Notes: a model not told the origin generated them from the sequence alone. A stretch of DNA of 64,000 nt from Riptortus pedestris (GCA_019009955.1 CM032233.1:113751501-113815500), one strand, 5' to 3'. Counted from the stretch's first letter, positions 33,960 through 45,970 are shown. Numbers and translations: made by a program.

Positions 33960-34095
33960 TATATATATATTTTTAAAAGTGGTAGCCCCTGAAGAGGTGG
34001 CATGTAAGCCACGAAACATGTAGGGCAGTTTCAATAAAGTTTGTACCGAAATAAAGATTTTTATTGGTGACCCTTGCGATAAAATATGAAGAACG
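33960..34095 (+). repeat. Repeat carrying the hammerhead-like motif
   Basis: After the motif come GGGCAGTTTCAATAAAG, TACCGAAATAAAGATTTTTA and TTGGTGACCCTTGCGATAAA. This order is shared with 44830-44956 and, more weakly, 48168-48260. Confidence 0.7.
33983..34028 (+). ncRNA. Hammerhead-ribozyme-like motif
   Basis: AGCCC then CTGAAGA, then a 5-bp stem GTGGC/GCCAC with loop ATGTAA, then GAAAC and ATGTAGGGC. CTGANGA and GAAA are the two conserved hammerhead strands. GCCC/GGGC can form stem I and AC/GT a minimal stem III. One extra G sits between CTGAAGA and stem II, so cleavage activity is uncertain. Minimal hammerheads of this kind are known in Penelope-like retroelements. The homologue at 44839-44882 keeps the pairing with a G-C to A-T change. 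Confidence 0.4.
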
Positions 34096-34099
34096 TTTT

Positions 34100-35870
34100 A
34101 AAGTAGCAGCTGAGACTAGTCCTATTGCCCAATCCTCCAACATCCAAATACTGCATCTTTAAATTTTTTCCGGTAGTGATGTTTTTTAGGACAAATATTA
34201 AAATATTTTCTAATAGCAATAATATATATATGACTCTACTAGTACCAGCTTTATGTTCCGTGAGCATAAAATGTGGCGTTAAATTCTCCATCGCATTCGC
34301 AGAATACATAAGAAATAGATCGAAATACAGTGACTGCATAACGTGTATTTCAAGTTATTCTTATTATATTTATATTTCTTCTCTTCCATTTTATCTGTTA
34401 CATTGATTCTGCGTTCTTTTTAATATTTATTTCATGTAATATCATGATCGACGCCAGAAAGAATCTTTGGTGGAGGGGACGATAAATGGCAGGCTAATCA
34501 AACTAAGGGCTTCCTAATTAATATTTATTCGGATAATATCAAGTTAACCAATTATAAAAATGCAGCGTTTATTTGATTAGGTGCATGTAGAACAATGAAG
34601 TAAGGTGATATCCAGGCAGCTTTAACACTGCAACTGGCACTTCGTATAAATTATTCATATCAAACAATAATTAAGGTGGGAAATAGGAGTTGTTACACCT
34701 GACTGTAACATTCATATTATTTAATTACACGAATGCAAAAACATCTTCTTGCGCAGTCTAAAGAATCCATTATACCTGAATGTATAATTGAATGTCTGTT
34801 TTTTTTTTATTAATATCATTACGATTCATAGTGATATAAATTGCAAATTGAATTACAACTTTGAAATTAAACAGATTTCAACATTTTATACATTTTAAGG
34901 CATTTCATATTTGAAACATAATAATGTTTTTATATATAAATATTGTAAGAATTAAAGTTTAGCTATTTCGACGAGGATCATGCTTTCTTGAAGACCACAC
35001 TTGAACTAAACATTATCTTGATGATAGAAGAAGTAAATTTCCAGAATATGAAAGCAAGTGTGAAAATGCTTAAAACTATCTTCATAAAAGTAAAAATTGT
35101 AATTTTAAAAAGTTGATGACCGAAATATTTTGATTTGACCGTGTTGTAGTATTTTCTACCACTAGTCGTCCACTTAGCATCTTCATGGTATCTGAGAATG
35201 AGGGACAGTTGCCCTAGCCATTATATTGTATTTAAACTTGTAATGCACGAGTCCGCTAAAGGAGTCACATTCACTACTTTAGCATTTTTTCTTATGATAC
35301 TTGGTTTCTGCTTTAGTGTCATGGTCAACCAAAACAGACCTTGTTGGGCAAGTAGTCATAATACCTCCTAAACAGATTGTATAGGAGGATTATTATATAT
35401 GATTGTACCCTATGATTTAAGTCCTTCAGCCCTAAGCCCTAAATCTAAAAAAATAAAGAAAACACGAAGGATCCTATGAAATTTATCAGTAATTCACTTG
35501 GATTCCAATTTTTTTTTGACATTATATACTTTATTAAAGTGGTTATTTGATTTTAAATTTGTATTGGATTATTAAGACAATTTTTTCCCTACTTTACACT
35601 CAAGTTTGAGTCATTTCATCACCTCCTTTTGTTTGATCCAACCGTTAATACATAGTCCGTTCTGTGGACAGAGTCTCACAGCATTCACAAAATATGATTT
35701 CAAAGAGTCATTAGACACTATTTCTATACGTGATATACGAAGCTACCCATTTCCCTTAGCAGCTGCTGCAACATTTGTACAGCTCCATTGCCTATTCTTC
35801 TGGTCATTAACGACAACTAAGAATCCTCTATGTGACATAAAATCGCCTGTAGCATGTTAGCAAACGTAAC
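34100..35870. other. AT-rich sequence, no gene seen
   Basis: Overlapping 92-93 codon frames on both strands at 34061-34406 and an 84-codon frame at 35606-35860 have no recognised domains. I see no terminal repeats. The 35150-35300 part is slightly GC-richer. Confidence 0.4.
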
Positions 35871-35879
35871 GATCTCATT

Positions 35880-36359
35880 TCAACAGATTTTGAGGGGTTA
35901 GAGGAGAGGGATTTTGAAAATTCGATATATCTCCGTTATTATACTTCTTATTGAGAAATTGTATAGAACTAATATTATTCCAAATGTAATTTTTTATAAT
36001 TATTGCCATACACATGTTTTCTCTATCCTCAATATTAACCGAGATACTGGCATAGTTTAGTTTTGAGCCTTCAGTTAACCCCCACATTTAGCCATCGCAG
36101 ATTAAAAATAAGAGAATGTATCACTAAACGTTTTATTCCAGGTACAAATATGGTTTTAAAAGGCCCTTTATTATGTGATATACATGAAAATAGTTAGTGT
36201 GATGATATCATCAATTAGATTTTATTTATTGGCCAACTCATCGAATTTTTGGATGTAGAGAATATATAGCTGATTTGAAAACAAAAGTGAGTCATTCCGA
36301 CATGTGAGAAATCTGCTTAGTTTACGCAGCAGAGTTAGCCTCTGCCTGAAAGGATTTTA
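35880..36359 (+). mobile_element. HINE-A 3' part, tandem with the next copy
   Basis: Begins mid-element (GGTTAGAGGAGAGGGATTTT) and ends GAGAAATCTGCTTAGTTTAC with an altered, enlarged hairpin (GCAGCAGAGTTAGCCTCTGC) and GAAAGGATTTTA. The next plus copy starts immediately at TTTTAGCAGTTTTCCC. Confidence 0.8.
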
Positions 36360-36524
36360 GCAGTTTTCCCTTAGGGGAAATCAGGTATTGGGGTCGTACT
36401 CATGGCTTGTTTTTCGAAATTTTTCTTCAAGTGTGCATCGATCCTAATCAATCAGCTCTGACGATTTTCGTAAAATTACTGCAAATAACCATCGATCCAA
36501 ACCAGTAAATGACCAAAGTGAGAT

Positions 36525-36590
<66 letters not shown>

Positions 36591-36765
36591 CAATCATATT
36601 CAGCAGATTTATACATTGCTCATCCATTAATAACCAATAAACCCCCACTTCTGCTGATCGGATTTTTGCATAGAAATAGAGAAAATGGCGAGTTGAGATC
36701 AGTAGTGTCTCTTGCTAGGAGGCGGGAAATCAGTTCACACAGCCCCTGCTTGACGGAGGTTCGTT
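36356..36765 (+). mobile_element. HINE-A short copy
   Basis: Starts TTTTAGCAGTTTTCCCTTAG, has a TA tract of about 48 bases (36529-36577), and ends GGGAAATCAGTTCACACAGC with CCCTGCTTGACGGAGG. About 400 bp are missing compared with standard copies. Confidence 0.75.
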
Positions 36766-36772
36766 AAGAGAA

Positions 36773-36980
36773 ATCTGCTAGTACAGGTCTTCTGGCAGAT
36801 TCATAAATCAGGAGCGATGCTTTGATGGAGTGGCCTTGCTGGGGAAGACCGACCCTAAAAAGTATTTTTCTTGTGGCTGAAAGGACACACTTGTCATTTG
36901 GTCGAGAAACAGCGATTATTTTTTTCCCCCTGCCTATGGTCCAGTCAGGCCAATAAATAATGCGTAATTAATTATTCAGC
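36773..36980. repeat. Duplicated ~210-bp segment, copy 2
   Basis: Close match to 30765-31005, from GAAATCTGCTAGTACAGGTC to AATGCGTAATTAATTATTCA. The AATAAATAATG part is single here. It again follows a HINE-A 3' end. Confidence 0.85.
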
Positions 36981-36984
36981 AAGA

Positions 36985-37210
36985 GAGACAATATAAGATG
37001 AATCCCATTGATATAACTAGGAAGAGAGGGAAGGGGTTTGCAGCGGTGGGGACATAGTGACTGTGTGGTCGGTAGCGAAACAAGCGGCCGGTTGTCCTTT
37101 AATTTGAATACAAGAGAGGAGACGGGCCAGATGGAGATAGGGATGGCGCCGGCCTTGTCATAGCCACCGAATAGATGGTTTTCATTAATGCTCCCCCCGC
37201 TCAACATCCC
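36985..37210. promoter_or_regulatory. GC-richer unique island
   Basis: Non-repetitive GC-rich sequence between AT-rich DNA and a CT microsatellite. It includes GTCCTTTAATTTGAATAC and TTTTCATTAATGCTCCC, which hold ATTA homeodomain cores. The minus 79-codon frame has no domain. A regulatory role is only a possibility. Confidence 0.2.
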
Positions 37211-37216
37211 CCCTTA

Positions 37217-37217
<1 letters not shown>

Positions 37218-37274
<57 letters not shown>

Positions 37275-37353
37275 TCTCACTCACTCTCTCACACACTATC
37301 TCTCCCTCTCACTCATGCCTCTCTCACTCTGTCTCTCTCTCACTCTCTCTTTC

Positions 37354-37408
<55 letters not shown>
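37218..37408. repeat. (CT)n microsatellite
   Basis: About 190 bp of CT dinucleotides with CACT interruptions. Serine-leucine frames of 112 and 131 codons across it are artefacts. Confidence 0.95.
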
Positions 37409-37409
<1 letters not shown>

Positions 37410-37696
37410 GTCAGATCCTACATTTTAACACTTTTTTTATGTTCCCCTTCCCTACACTGCCGCCGCGTTCCAACGGCCGTCTACTTGTGGACCGCCGTGT
37501 CCGTTTTATTTAGGGTTCCCTTTGTTTTGATTGTTTTTTTTTTGTTTTGTTTTTTATGTGGTAAAGTTGTTCGACTCGTGTAAATCCTTTCCATTAATCA
37601 AATTACGGAAGATTCTTTCAATTGAAATTAAATTAAATTTCCTTAAACTTGCCAAATGTGCATTACTTTATTATTTATGTAGATATTGGAGATTAT

Positions 37697-37822
37697 TTTT
37701 AGCAGATTTCCCTTGAGGGAAATCAGCTATTGAGGTCGTACTCATGACGGAATTTTCGAAATTTTTATTCAAATGTCCATCAATCCTACCTAGTAGATGA
37801 CGAAAATGAGGTCCGTTCAAAA

Positions 37823-37866
<44 letters not shown>

Positions 37867-38264
37867 CAATTTTTGTTTAATCGTTACCAAACTCGATATT
37901 TAGTCGTTTTATGTAAAAAGAAAGATCAAGTTCGTTGAAAAGAAAGATCAAGAGGGGAGGATTTTCGAAAATTCGAAATATCTCCGTTACTATACGCCTG
38001 ATCGGAAACTTTTACAGAATCAATCTTACTGCAAATTAAATTTACTATAAATATTGTTATATACATTTATTCTCTATCTTGAATATTAACCGAGATATTT
38101 GCATTTTTATTAAATCTGGGCGGCTAACGGACGAGAGTGACTTTCCCGCCAAAAGCTAGTTAGGCCGTTTTCTGGACTGCTCGGCTCTCGTGAAATTTCT
38201 CTATTGTAAAACTTCACGTGGGAAATCTACTTAGTTTACACAGCCCTTGCGTGACGGACTTTTA
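37697..38264 (+). mobile_element. HINE-A copy, short subfamily
   Basis: Starts TTTTTAGCAGATTTCCCTTG with a near-perfect palindrome and has a TA tract of 39 bases (37826-37864). It ends GTGGGAAATCTACTTAGTTT, ACACAGCCCTTGCGTG and ACGGACTTTTA. The 38105-38215 segment (CTTTCCCGCCAAAAGC) matches the minus copy at 4926-5510 and marks the short subfamily. Confidence 0.9.
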
Positions 38265-39260
38265 GGCTTCTTAAGAATTATTGAATTGAAAAAGGATTTA
38301 TGGGTTTTTCTAAAAATGCAGTAGAAAATATACGTTTTAAAATTAAACATTGAAAGAAATGGATTAATGTTCGCTAAAGAAGAAATGGTTTAGTTATTTA
38401 GTTTTAAAACTCTAAATTAAGTTTTATCACAACTAAACATTTGAAAATAATATTTTAATTATTTTGGTATATATGTCAATTAAAAATCAGAAATACATTT
38501 AATAACTTACAATATATTTTATCAAATATGCTTTTATTTGCCCAAAATAACAATAGAATTAAATGTCTTTCTTCCCCATTCTTCCTCCATTTATATATAC
38601 GTTTATAAATTGGTGCTCACATTAGATTTTTGGGAAATTTTGATTTATCCAGCTTTAGAATATAATTTTGAAGTCTACATTATAATAACACAACAAGTTT
38701 CGAAACAGTACCATAAAAATTGTTTGTTATTTTACAGCATAGCTAGGAACTTAGCATGCAACTTTGGAGACAATTCTCTGAACGTTGTCCAATATGTTTT
38801 CAAACATTCTACAATTTTTCTAGTGTTTAGTTTATTAAATTAAATTTTACAACATAAATTTTGGATATTACCCAATCCACTAATGAATGATATATATGAA
38901 ACTGAAATGAAATGCATTTCCAATAAAAATTAACATAATATGTCAATATTTGTTTTCGATCAAAAATTTGCTAATATTAGTTCAATTAATTTCTTTTCAT
39001 ATTTGTTCTTATACCTTCGCTTTAAAATTAGCTTAAATTCCTTGAAGACATTTCATTAAATTTACCAATTTAATAATTATGTATTATAAATTAATTTAAA
39101 TAACAATCTTAACACCACTATAAATTTATAATAAACATTTTTCATTTAATTGACAAGTTTTGTTATTAGTCTTAACAAAAAACTGTATGTCTTATTGAAT
39201 TTACCTAACTTTCAAATTAAGCAACAATTTATATAATTGGCAAGGAAAATAAATTCACAT
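38265..39260. other. AT-rich sequence, no gene seen
   Basis: Very AT-rich. The 101-codon plus frame at 38538-38843 has no recognised domain and AT-driven codon content. No repeats seen. Confidence 0.4.
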
Positions 39261-39264
39261 AGCA

Positions 39265-39865
39265 CCAATAGCTTGAAAAGATTGGTTCTAAAACATTTTG
39301 CGAAACCACGACTCATAATAAAGCCTATATTTTGAATTTTCAAACTACTTTTTTAAGTAATACGACCTTTAGTGTGGAATGAAACAGTTAAATATCGAGT
39401 ATATAAATAAATATTTTCGATTCAAGACCAAAATCTTAATTGATGAAATCACCACACTACGTATTTTCATGTATCACACACAGTAAACGTTCAATGGAAA
39501 ACTAATTTGGTATTTAAAGTGTTTCATAATATAACAGTTTATTTCTAATATGTCGGAATAGTCGGAGTGGGGATTATTGAAGGCTGAAAACGAAAAAAAT
39601 GCAAATATCTCTAATACTATTAAGATAGAGAATAAATTTATATAACAATATTTATAGTAAATTTTATTTGCTATACGATTGGTTCAACACAATTTTTCGA
39701 TCCGACGTAAAATGACGGGACATTTTCATAATTCCTCCCATCTAAACCTCCCTCCTCCCTGTGGTTCGATTTGAGTCATTAACTAACTTAATAGTTTTGC
39801 ATAAAACGCTTATATATCGAATTTGGTTACGATGAAACAGGAATTGCGACCGCTAGAGTGAACAG

Positions 39866-39903
<38 letters not shown>

Positions 39904-40019
39904 TTGAACGGGCCTTATTTTCGTCATCTACTAGGTAGAATTGATGGACATTTGTGGGAATTCTTCAAAAATCGCGCCACGACCTCAATAGCTAATTTTG
40001 CTTAAGGTTAATCTGCCAG
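39265..40019 (-). mobile_element. HINE-A copy, 3' end lost
   Basis: Begins inside the element (AAAAGATTGGTTCTAAAACA) and ends with TAATTTTGCTTAAGGTTAAT and CTGCC. The TA tract is at 39871-39898. It shares the variant body with the copies at 20042 and 23776 (AAGACCAAAATCTTAATTGA, ATGAAATCACCA). Confidence 0.7.
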
Positions 40020-41300
40020 ACGAAAAAAATGACAACGATTTTGATGATGGCTTATATTGAAGTAGGGCTATTGAGTGACTATGAACAGTAAAAAATAATA
40101 TCTTAATCACGAACCAACAGAAAAAAATCTTTCTACCATTAAGCTAACGATGAATATACTAAAAGGTTTTGCCGATCTTTCTTGTGCAATATGCTTTCAA
40201 TACTTCTTTCGTTATTATTATATTTCAGGAAATTTATTATTTACAGAAAATTAAGACATTCGCCCATATCAATGGTAATTTATGATAACCGTGGCTAATG
40301 GCGGCAGAAGACAAACATTATGATGAACAGAAAGGAATTCAAACTATCATAAAAAAACTAAAACGTGCCCGTTATCCTTCATAGAAGAAAAAAAAAGAAA
40401 CTAAACTAAATTATCAGGATGTCATTGACATGGCTACTTTATGTCAACCTACCAGGAACTTAGGAGGCAACATATTCATGGACAATTTGAAGATAAGAAA
40501 GATTATAAATGACTTGATGCCCCTAGTTTTTTTTTTACCCTTTGTTTCAGCTACTAGAGACAGGTTGGAAAGGAACCCACTTGGAACTACAAAAGTGAGC
40601 TGATGTCACTGGTTGTAACATCCTATATTAGTCATAGAGATCTGTCTCCTTTATCTGCCCCCTGTACCAGCTACCTACATCATCTCCCTTCGCTTCTCTA
40701 TTTGTTATTTTTTGTCCGGTTGTTTTTTTATTTTTTTTTTAATCCCTTGATCATTTGAACACCTGTTTTACGAGTTGAATAAGTAGTTAAGTGTGTGTAT
40801 TAAAGAATTTTCCCCCACTTCATGAGCCGGACTGAATCAAAAGTAGAATACTTTCCGTAATTAATTATTAGGTTTTTCCCCATTCTAAGCGTTTCATGAC
40901 ATAGCAACTCTATTGTGAGAAACTTAACATAACATGGATGTTTAACATTATTTGTGTCTATACACAGAATTAGTTGCTATTTTTTCTTTTTATAGTGAAA
41001 CGTTATTATATGAGTATATATTTGGAAATCAAATGGATTTGTTGTATAATTGGATAGACTAAGACATACTTAAATGTGAGAAAAATGTATTAAGACCTTG
41101 TCTATACCTTAAAAAAAAAGATTACTTACTAACAAGAGATTCTACTATATTGTACAAATTAAAAGTCACATCATATTGTTTTCACTTTAAAATAATAAAT
41201 GCTTACTATGCCTAAGTCATTGTTTAATTCATATGTCAGAAAATAGAGGAATGGATATCTCAAGCCAAATCTGTCATACCAACCTACTGTTGCCTGCATC
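40020..41300. other. AT-rich sequence, no gene seen
   Basis: No frame above about 60 codons with any family resemblance. A slightly GC-richer region lies at 40430-40700. Nothing else recognised. Confidence 0.4.
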
Positions 41301-41302
41301 AT

Positions 41303-41936
41303 TTTTGCAGATTTCTCTTCAGAGAAATCAGCTATTGAGATTCCACTCACAATGCAATTTTCGAAAAATTTAATTTCCTTAAATGACCATCGATCCAACC
41401 CAGGAGATGACGAAAATGAGGTCCGTTCAAAATTATATATATATTTGTCCGTTAACGCTCTAGCGGTCGCGATTCTTATTTGATCGTAACCAAACTCCAT
41501 ATAAAAGCGTTTTATTCAAAACTAAAGGTCGACTTCCTTAATTGCTTAAATCGAACAAGTGGGAAGGGGGTTTAGATGGGGAGAATTTCGAAAATACTAA
41601 ACATCTCCGTTATTATACGTCGGATCGAAAAATTGTATAGAATTATTCTTATTTTAAATGTATTTAAATGTACTATAAATTTTGTAATATACATTTAATC
41701 TCTATCTTAAGTATTAATGGACATATTTGCATTCTTTAGTTGTCGGCCTTCAGTAAAGCCCTACTCCTACTCATGTTATATTAACAATAAGATGTTATAC
41801 TATGAATCACTTTAATTGAAGCCCAAATACCAAATAATGTTCCCATTGAACTTTTACTTTTAGAGATAAATGCAAATACGTGGGAAATCTTCTGGGAAAG
41901 CAGACCCTGCGTGAGTGACAATTTTAGTTAAAGTTT
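41303..41936 (+). mobile_element. HINE-A copy
   Basis: Starts TTTGCAGATTTCTCTTCAGA and has CGTTAACGCTCTAGCGGTCG after a short TA tract. It ends GGGAAATCTTCTGGGAAAGC with AGACCCTGCGTGAGTG and ACAATTTTA. A 109-codon minus frame inside it is chance. Confidence 0.8.
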
Positions 41937-41939
41937 AGA

Positions 41940-42290
41940 GTAAGATTTTTTTGTTTACTCAGTTCAATTAAAATTGCGAGTAGTTCTTATTTTATTAACC
42001 AACCGTGAGACTACCTCTCCTAAGGTCCCTTCGTAATAATAGTGATTAAGCCAGTGTTTGGAATTGTAAAACAGGAGTCATTATGTCATTTGGTGATATG
42101 GGATCGAAACGTGGTTGGGTCTCTATGGGCTGGGTTCGTAAAAAGAAGATTTGTATGAGACTTATTTGAGGCTGACGACACCTTAGACAGAAGAGCCGAC
42201 AATTACACTGGTTAGTATGGACGCCAGCTCTTAGTGGACCTACTTTCCCACGGCCACCATCTCCAGCCTTTCGGAATATCAAGTCCCTCT
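41940..42290. other. Unique GC-moderate sequence
   Basis: Non-repetitive. Short frames only. It leads into the CT/CA microsatellite. Confidence 0.35.
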
Positions 42291-42298
42291 ACTCCTTT

Positions 42299-42373
42299 TC
42301 TCTCTCTCTCACTCTTCTCTCTTTCTCTCCCTCTCTCTCTCTCTCTCACACACACTCTCTCTCTCTCTCTCAC

Positions 42374-42442
<69 letters not shown>

Positions 42443-42452
42443 CTCTCTCTCA
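42299..42452. repeat. Compound (CT)n-(CA)n-(CT)n microsatellite
   Basis: CT runs with short CACACA interruptions, then about 42 bases of CA, then CT. Frames on both strands here are low-complexity artefacts. Confidence 0.95.
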
Positions 42453-42649
42453 TTCCCTCTCATGTGTTTCCATTACTCAAATATGTATATTTTAAATAAT
42501 TTTGCCTTGAATTAGTTACCATATAAGAAAGTGGATGTGTGAGTTATAACAATTTAATTTAAAAAGTTTTATAGAAAAAATGCACTTTGTTTCGTTAAGA
42601 CCAATCACATCACTCACATACTGTGTATTACAGGATTTTTTATTCATTA

Positions 42650-43250
42650 GCAGAAATGAGCTTTTGAGGTCGTACTCGTGAAGCGAATTTCCTCAAATCT
42701 CCATCGGTCCTTCCTAAGAGATGACGAAAAAAAGGCCTATTCAAAATTTTATATATGTATATATATTTTTCTGTTAACGCTGGCCGTAAGTTTTATTTCA
42801 TCGTTACCAAACTTGGTTTTTAAACGTATTTTGCAAAAATAAAGATACTTTGCGAAGTTCGTTAATGGCTGAAATCTGGCAGAGGGGAGGAGGGGATTAG
42901 AGGGGAATTTCGAAAATTCTTAATTTCTCCATTAATATACGCCGGAGAGAAAAACTCTTTAGAACCTATCTAATTGAAAATGTAATGCTCTATAAATGTT
43001 GTTATTCACGTTTTTTCACTATCTTGATTATTAACAGAGATATTTGCATTATTTGGTTTTCGGCTTTGAGTAAACGCCCACTCCTAGTCATGTCATATTA
43101 ACAATAAGCTGTTATATTATGAAGCTCTTCTTTTGAAGCCTAAATACCAAATATTGTTCTCATTGAAGTTTTACGCCTTGAGATAAATGCATATACGCCA
43201 CCATATAGGAAATCTGCTTAGTTAACGCAGCCCCTGCTCGCCGGATTTTT
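42650..43250 (+). mobile_element. HINE-A copy, decayed 5' end
   Basis: Starts near ATTAGCAGAAATGAGC and TTTGAGGTCGTACTCGTG. The TA tract is reduced (42749-42765). Ends AGGAAATCTGCTTAGTTAAC, GCAGCCCCTGCTCG and CCGGATTTTT. Confidence 0.8.
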
Positions 43251-44540
43251 TATATTGTTTTTCCAAAAATAATCAATGGTACTGGGTTATTATAGAGTGG
43301 GATTAGCAAATTCATGTCTTTAACTAGGTACTTTTTATACTTTTCTAACATAAAGATGTATATTATTCAATTAATTTTTTACGATTACAGTGTAATTATC
43401 GTACTATTTATTTTCGGTGCCATTTACCACGTGGGCCAATGGGTACATTAACCATTATCATTAGAAAGGTAAATGAAGGTAGAAATTGGTCCTGGTTCGA
43501 TTGATTCCATTGACAATCATAGTTTAATAGTTTGGTAGCGTAGCTCTCTATGCTAATGTCAGCACTACTGGAGAGGAAGAATTTAGGAGTTATGACACTA
43601 AGGTTAATATTGAAATTTGGACTTTCTGGAGATTGTTAGCTAAGAAGACTGGTAATGGCAGTATGCCTTCTGGAAGATGGCCTTAGAATTGACCCCTATA
43701 GCATGGTCCCATGGTTTCTTATGCACCGAGTGACAGCTGAAGATCTAAGTATATAAGTGCCTCCGGAATAAAAACAACACTCCGCTAGGACTGGCTATGA
43801 CAAATGGAATACAGCGCATCTTGTTTTTCTGTTTATCAAGTTTTATGATTGGCGTGGTGGTCGTTCTGTGCGGAACAATAACATATTGTGCCAAAAGTGA
43901 GTGGGCCGAGTGTTAGAAAAAGGTGTGGGTTGAAATTCCTACTCCCCAAACCACCCTCCATTCCATTCTCCACTTCTGATATTAACCTCAAGAAGAAGGA
44001 GGGAAGCGGAGGGGTGGAAATTGCACAGGAATTCGTCATAATTTTCAATATGAATAGAAGCTCCTGCACCGATTTATTCCAAGAATGCGACCCTCTCCAC
44101 GCTCTCGGCCTAAACTTCCCCTTGTTTGAGATGAATATTTTCTCTCTCTCTCCCTCATTTTTTTTTCATATTTTTGCCAGCTGCTCAATAAGTTGAAAAA
44201 TGGCTTCGTATATAAGACGTGAGCTATGGATTGCAATTAGTCGATAGTTGGCCACTATCCACGAATACAGATCCAGTTGACGGGTTTCGGAAGGGGAAAC
44301 CTGCTTAAGAGTCCTATGGTCCTCAAATATTTGAATTACTTCGGCCTCCAAGCTGAATAAATGTCATTTGTTTAAATACAAGTTTACACTCTTAAAATTT
44401 AGATAATTTCTTTATGTAGAATGAATGCAGATTTCTGCATCCTAATTGGGATTAGTGGTTTTAGTGAAAGTGTACATACGTTGCAAATTTAGTTGTGCAT
44501 AGGATTTTGGTTGTCATTTGATAAAGTAAATAATAATAAT
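43251..44540. other. Unclassified sequence; GC-richer block 43830-44130
   Basis: 43740-43770 contains a TATATAAG box (AGTATATAAGTGCCTCCG) without a clear initiator. 43830-44130 is GC-richer with overlapping 77-102 codon frames on opposite strands, none with a recognised domain. No element termini found. Confidence 0.35.
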
Positions 44541-44545
44541 CTATT

Positions 44546-44956
44546 CTTCATAGTTTCATGGCAAGCCTCGCCGATAAAAAATAATTTTTCCGCGGAAACT
44601 CTAATGATACTGCCCTAACTGTTTTATGGCTTACATGCTACCTTTTCAGTGGGTATGTCCTTTCAAGAAATAATATCACTAATTTAAAAAAAAAATAATA
44701 ACATTAATTTAACATAACCCTACGATAAGTTGTTAGGTATTCCATTAATAGCAAAGAATTGTCATAGGGTAAAAATATTTGTAAAATAATAACATTAATT
44801 TTTCTAAGATTAATGTTTTTATTTTTTAAAAAAGAGATAGCCCCTGAAGAGGTAGTAAGTAAGCTACGAAACATTTAGGGCAGTATGAATAAATTTTGTG
44901 CGGAAAAAATATTTTTTATTGGTGACCCCTTGCCATGAAACTGTGAAGAATATATA
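44546..44956. mobile_element. Inverted pair of hammerhead-like repeats
   Basis: The left arm 44546-44656 (minus) and right arm 44834-44956 (plus) are inverted copies with a spacer of about 177 bp. Both run from TCTTCATAGTTTCATGGCAA (right arm inverted) through TTTTTATTGG-type sequence to GCCCTAA..GCTAC and CACTGAA/CCTGAAG. Spacers on both sides of the arms also share ATAATAACATTAATTT. Penelope-like elements are one class that leaves such inverted pairs; the class is not proven. Confidence 0.55.
44839..44882 (+). ncRNA. Hammerhead-ribozyme-like motif
   Basis: GCCC, CTGAAGA, stem GTAG/CTAC with loop TAAGTAAG, GAAAC, then ATTTAGGGC. The stem pairing is preserved relative to 33983-34028 while its sequence changed (GTGG/CCAC to GTAG/CTAC). 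The extra G before stem II is also present here. The minus arm homologue has lost the pairing. Confidence 0.4.
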
Positions 44957-45380
44957 AACATATTGGGTCCGGAATAAGTGTAATAATAAACCAGTTACCA
45001 AAAATAACAAGGGGTGTCCAGGAATTGGAAATCATCAATAAGCTAACGGAATATCCAGTCGGATCCGAAGCATTCACAATTTCGCAAGTATACCCTGAAC
45101 GTTGTGCATTTAAAAGATTGTACTGTCATCCTACATTTCAGTTACCTTCACCTTTCTGGACTATTTAAAAAGAAAGAGTGGCACTGGTACTCGGTAGTCT
45201 ATAAAATCTAGGCTTAATAGATTAAATATTTAAAGTTACAAACAACCATTAATCTTAAATAGTTTATAAACACCAACTAATAAGTGTAATATTAATAAAC
45301 TTTTAACTTGTTTGTAAATCACTCGTCAATGAAAATGTATGTTACCAACACCCTTCATTTCTTGCTAATTAAAACCTTTT
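44957..45380. other. AT-rich sequence, no feature seen
   Basis: No open frame or terminal repeat recognised. Confidence 0.4.
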
Positions 45381-45381
45381 T

Positions 45382-45970
45382 TTTAGCCGATCCCTCACGG
45401 AATTTTGCTATTGAGGTTGTTCTCATGATACAATTTTCGAAAATTCCTTCAAACGTCCATCTATCCTTCCCAGAAGATGACTAAAATGAGGTTATTGTTT
45501 GTAAAAGTTCCAGAGGTCGCAATTTTTGTTTGATCGTTACAAACTCGATATATAAACGTTTTATGAAAAACTAAAAATTAAGTTTGTCAATGGCTGAAAT
45601 AGGACCATATCTCAGTTATTATACGTCGGATCGAAACTACATAACCTATCTTACTGCAAATTAAATGTCCTATTAATGTTGCTATGTACATTTCCTAATA
45701 TTAACACAGGTATTTGCATTTATTCATTTTCATTCAGTAACTACTCCTCTCACACCCAAGTCATATTGACAATAAGTTGATACATCATGAACTACTTTAA
45801 TGTAAGCTTTTCGCGTAAGCCAAAAATGTTCAGGGAATTATTTTTTTTTTGTTTTAAGCCATCCAAGATTTCTGCTCATCTAAATATGAAATGTGGTGAG
45901 ATGACATTATTTCATTTCAGGACGTTGGAAATCTCCTTAGTTTACACAGCCCCTGCGTGAAGGACTTTTA
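45382..45970 (+). mobile_element. HINE-A copy, TA tract lost
   Basis: Starts TTTTAGCCGATCCCTCACGG and the ATTGAGGTTGTTCTCATG block. The region that normally holds the TA tract is deleted (AATGAGGTTATTGTTTGT). Ends TTGGAAATCTCCTTAGTTTA, CACAGCCCCTGCGTG and AAGGACTTTTA. Confidence 0.85.

Noticed and set aside
37175..37583. 112- and 131-codon overlapping frames
   Set aside because: They cross the CT microsatellite in two phases and have no domain outside it.
41171..41500. 109-codon minus-strand frame
   Set aside because: Composed of HINE-A 5' block read in reverse.
42212..42515. Arginine/glutamate-rich and serine/leucine-rich frames
   Set aside because: Microsatellite translation on both strands.
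43745..43760. TATATAAG as a second promoter
   Set aside because: No initiator at the expected distance and no downstream frame.
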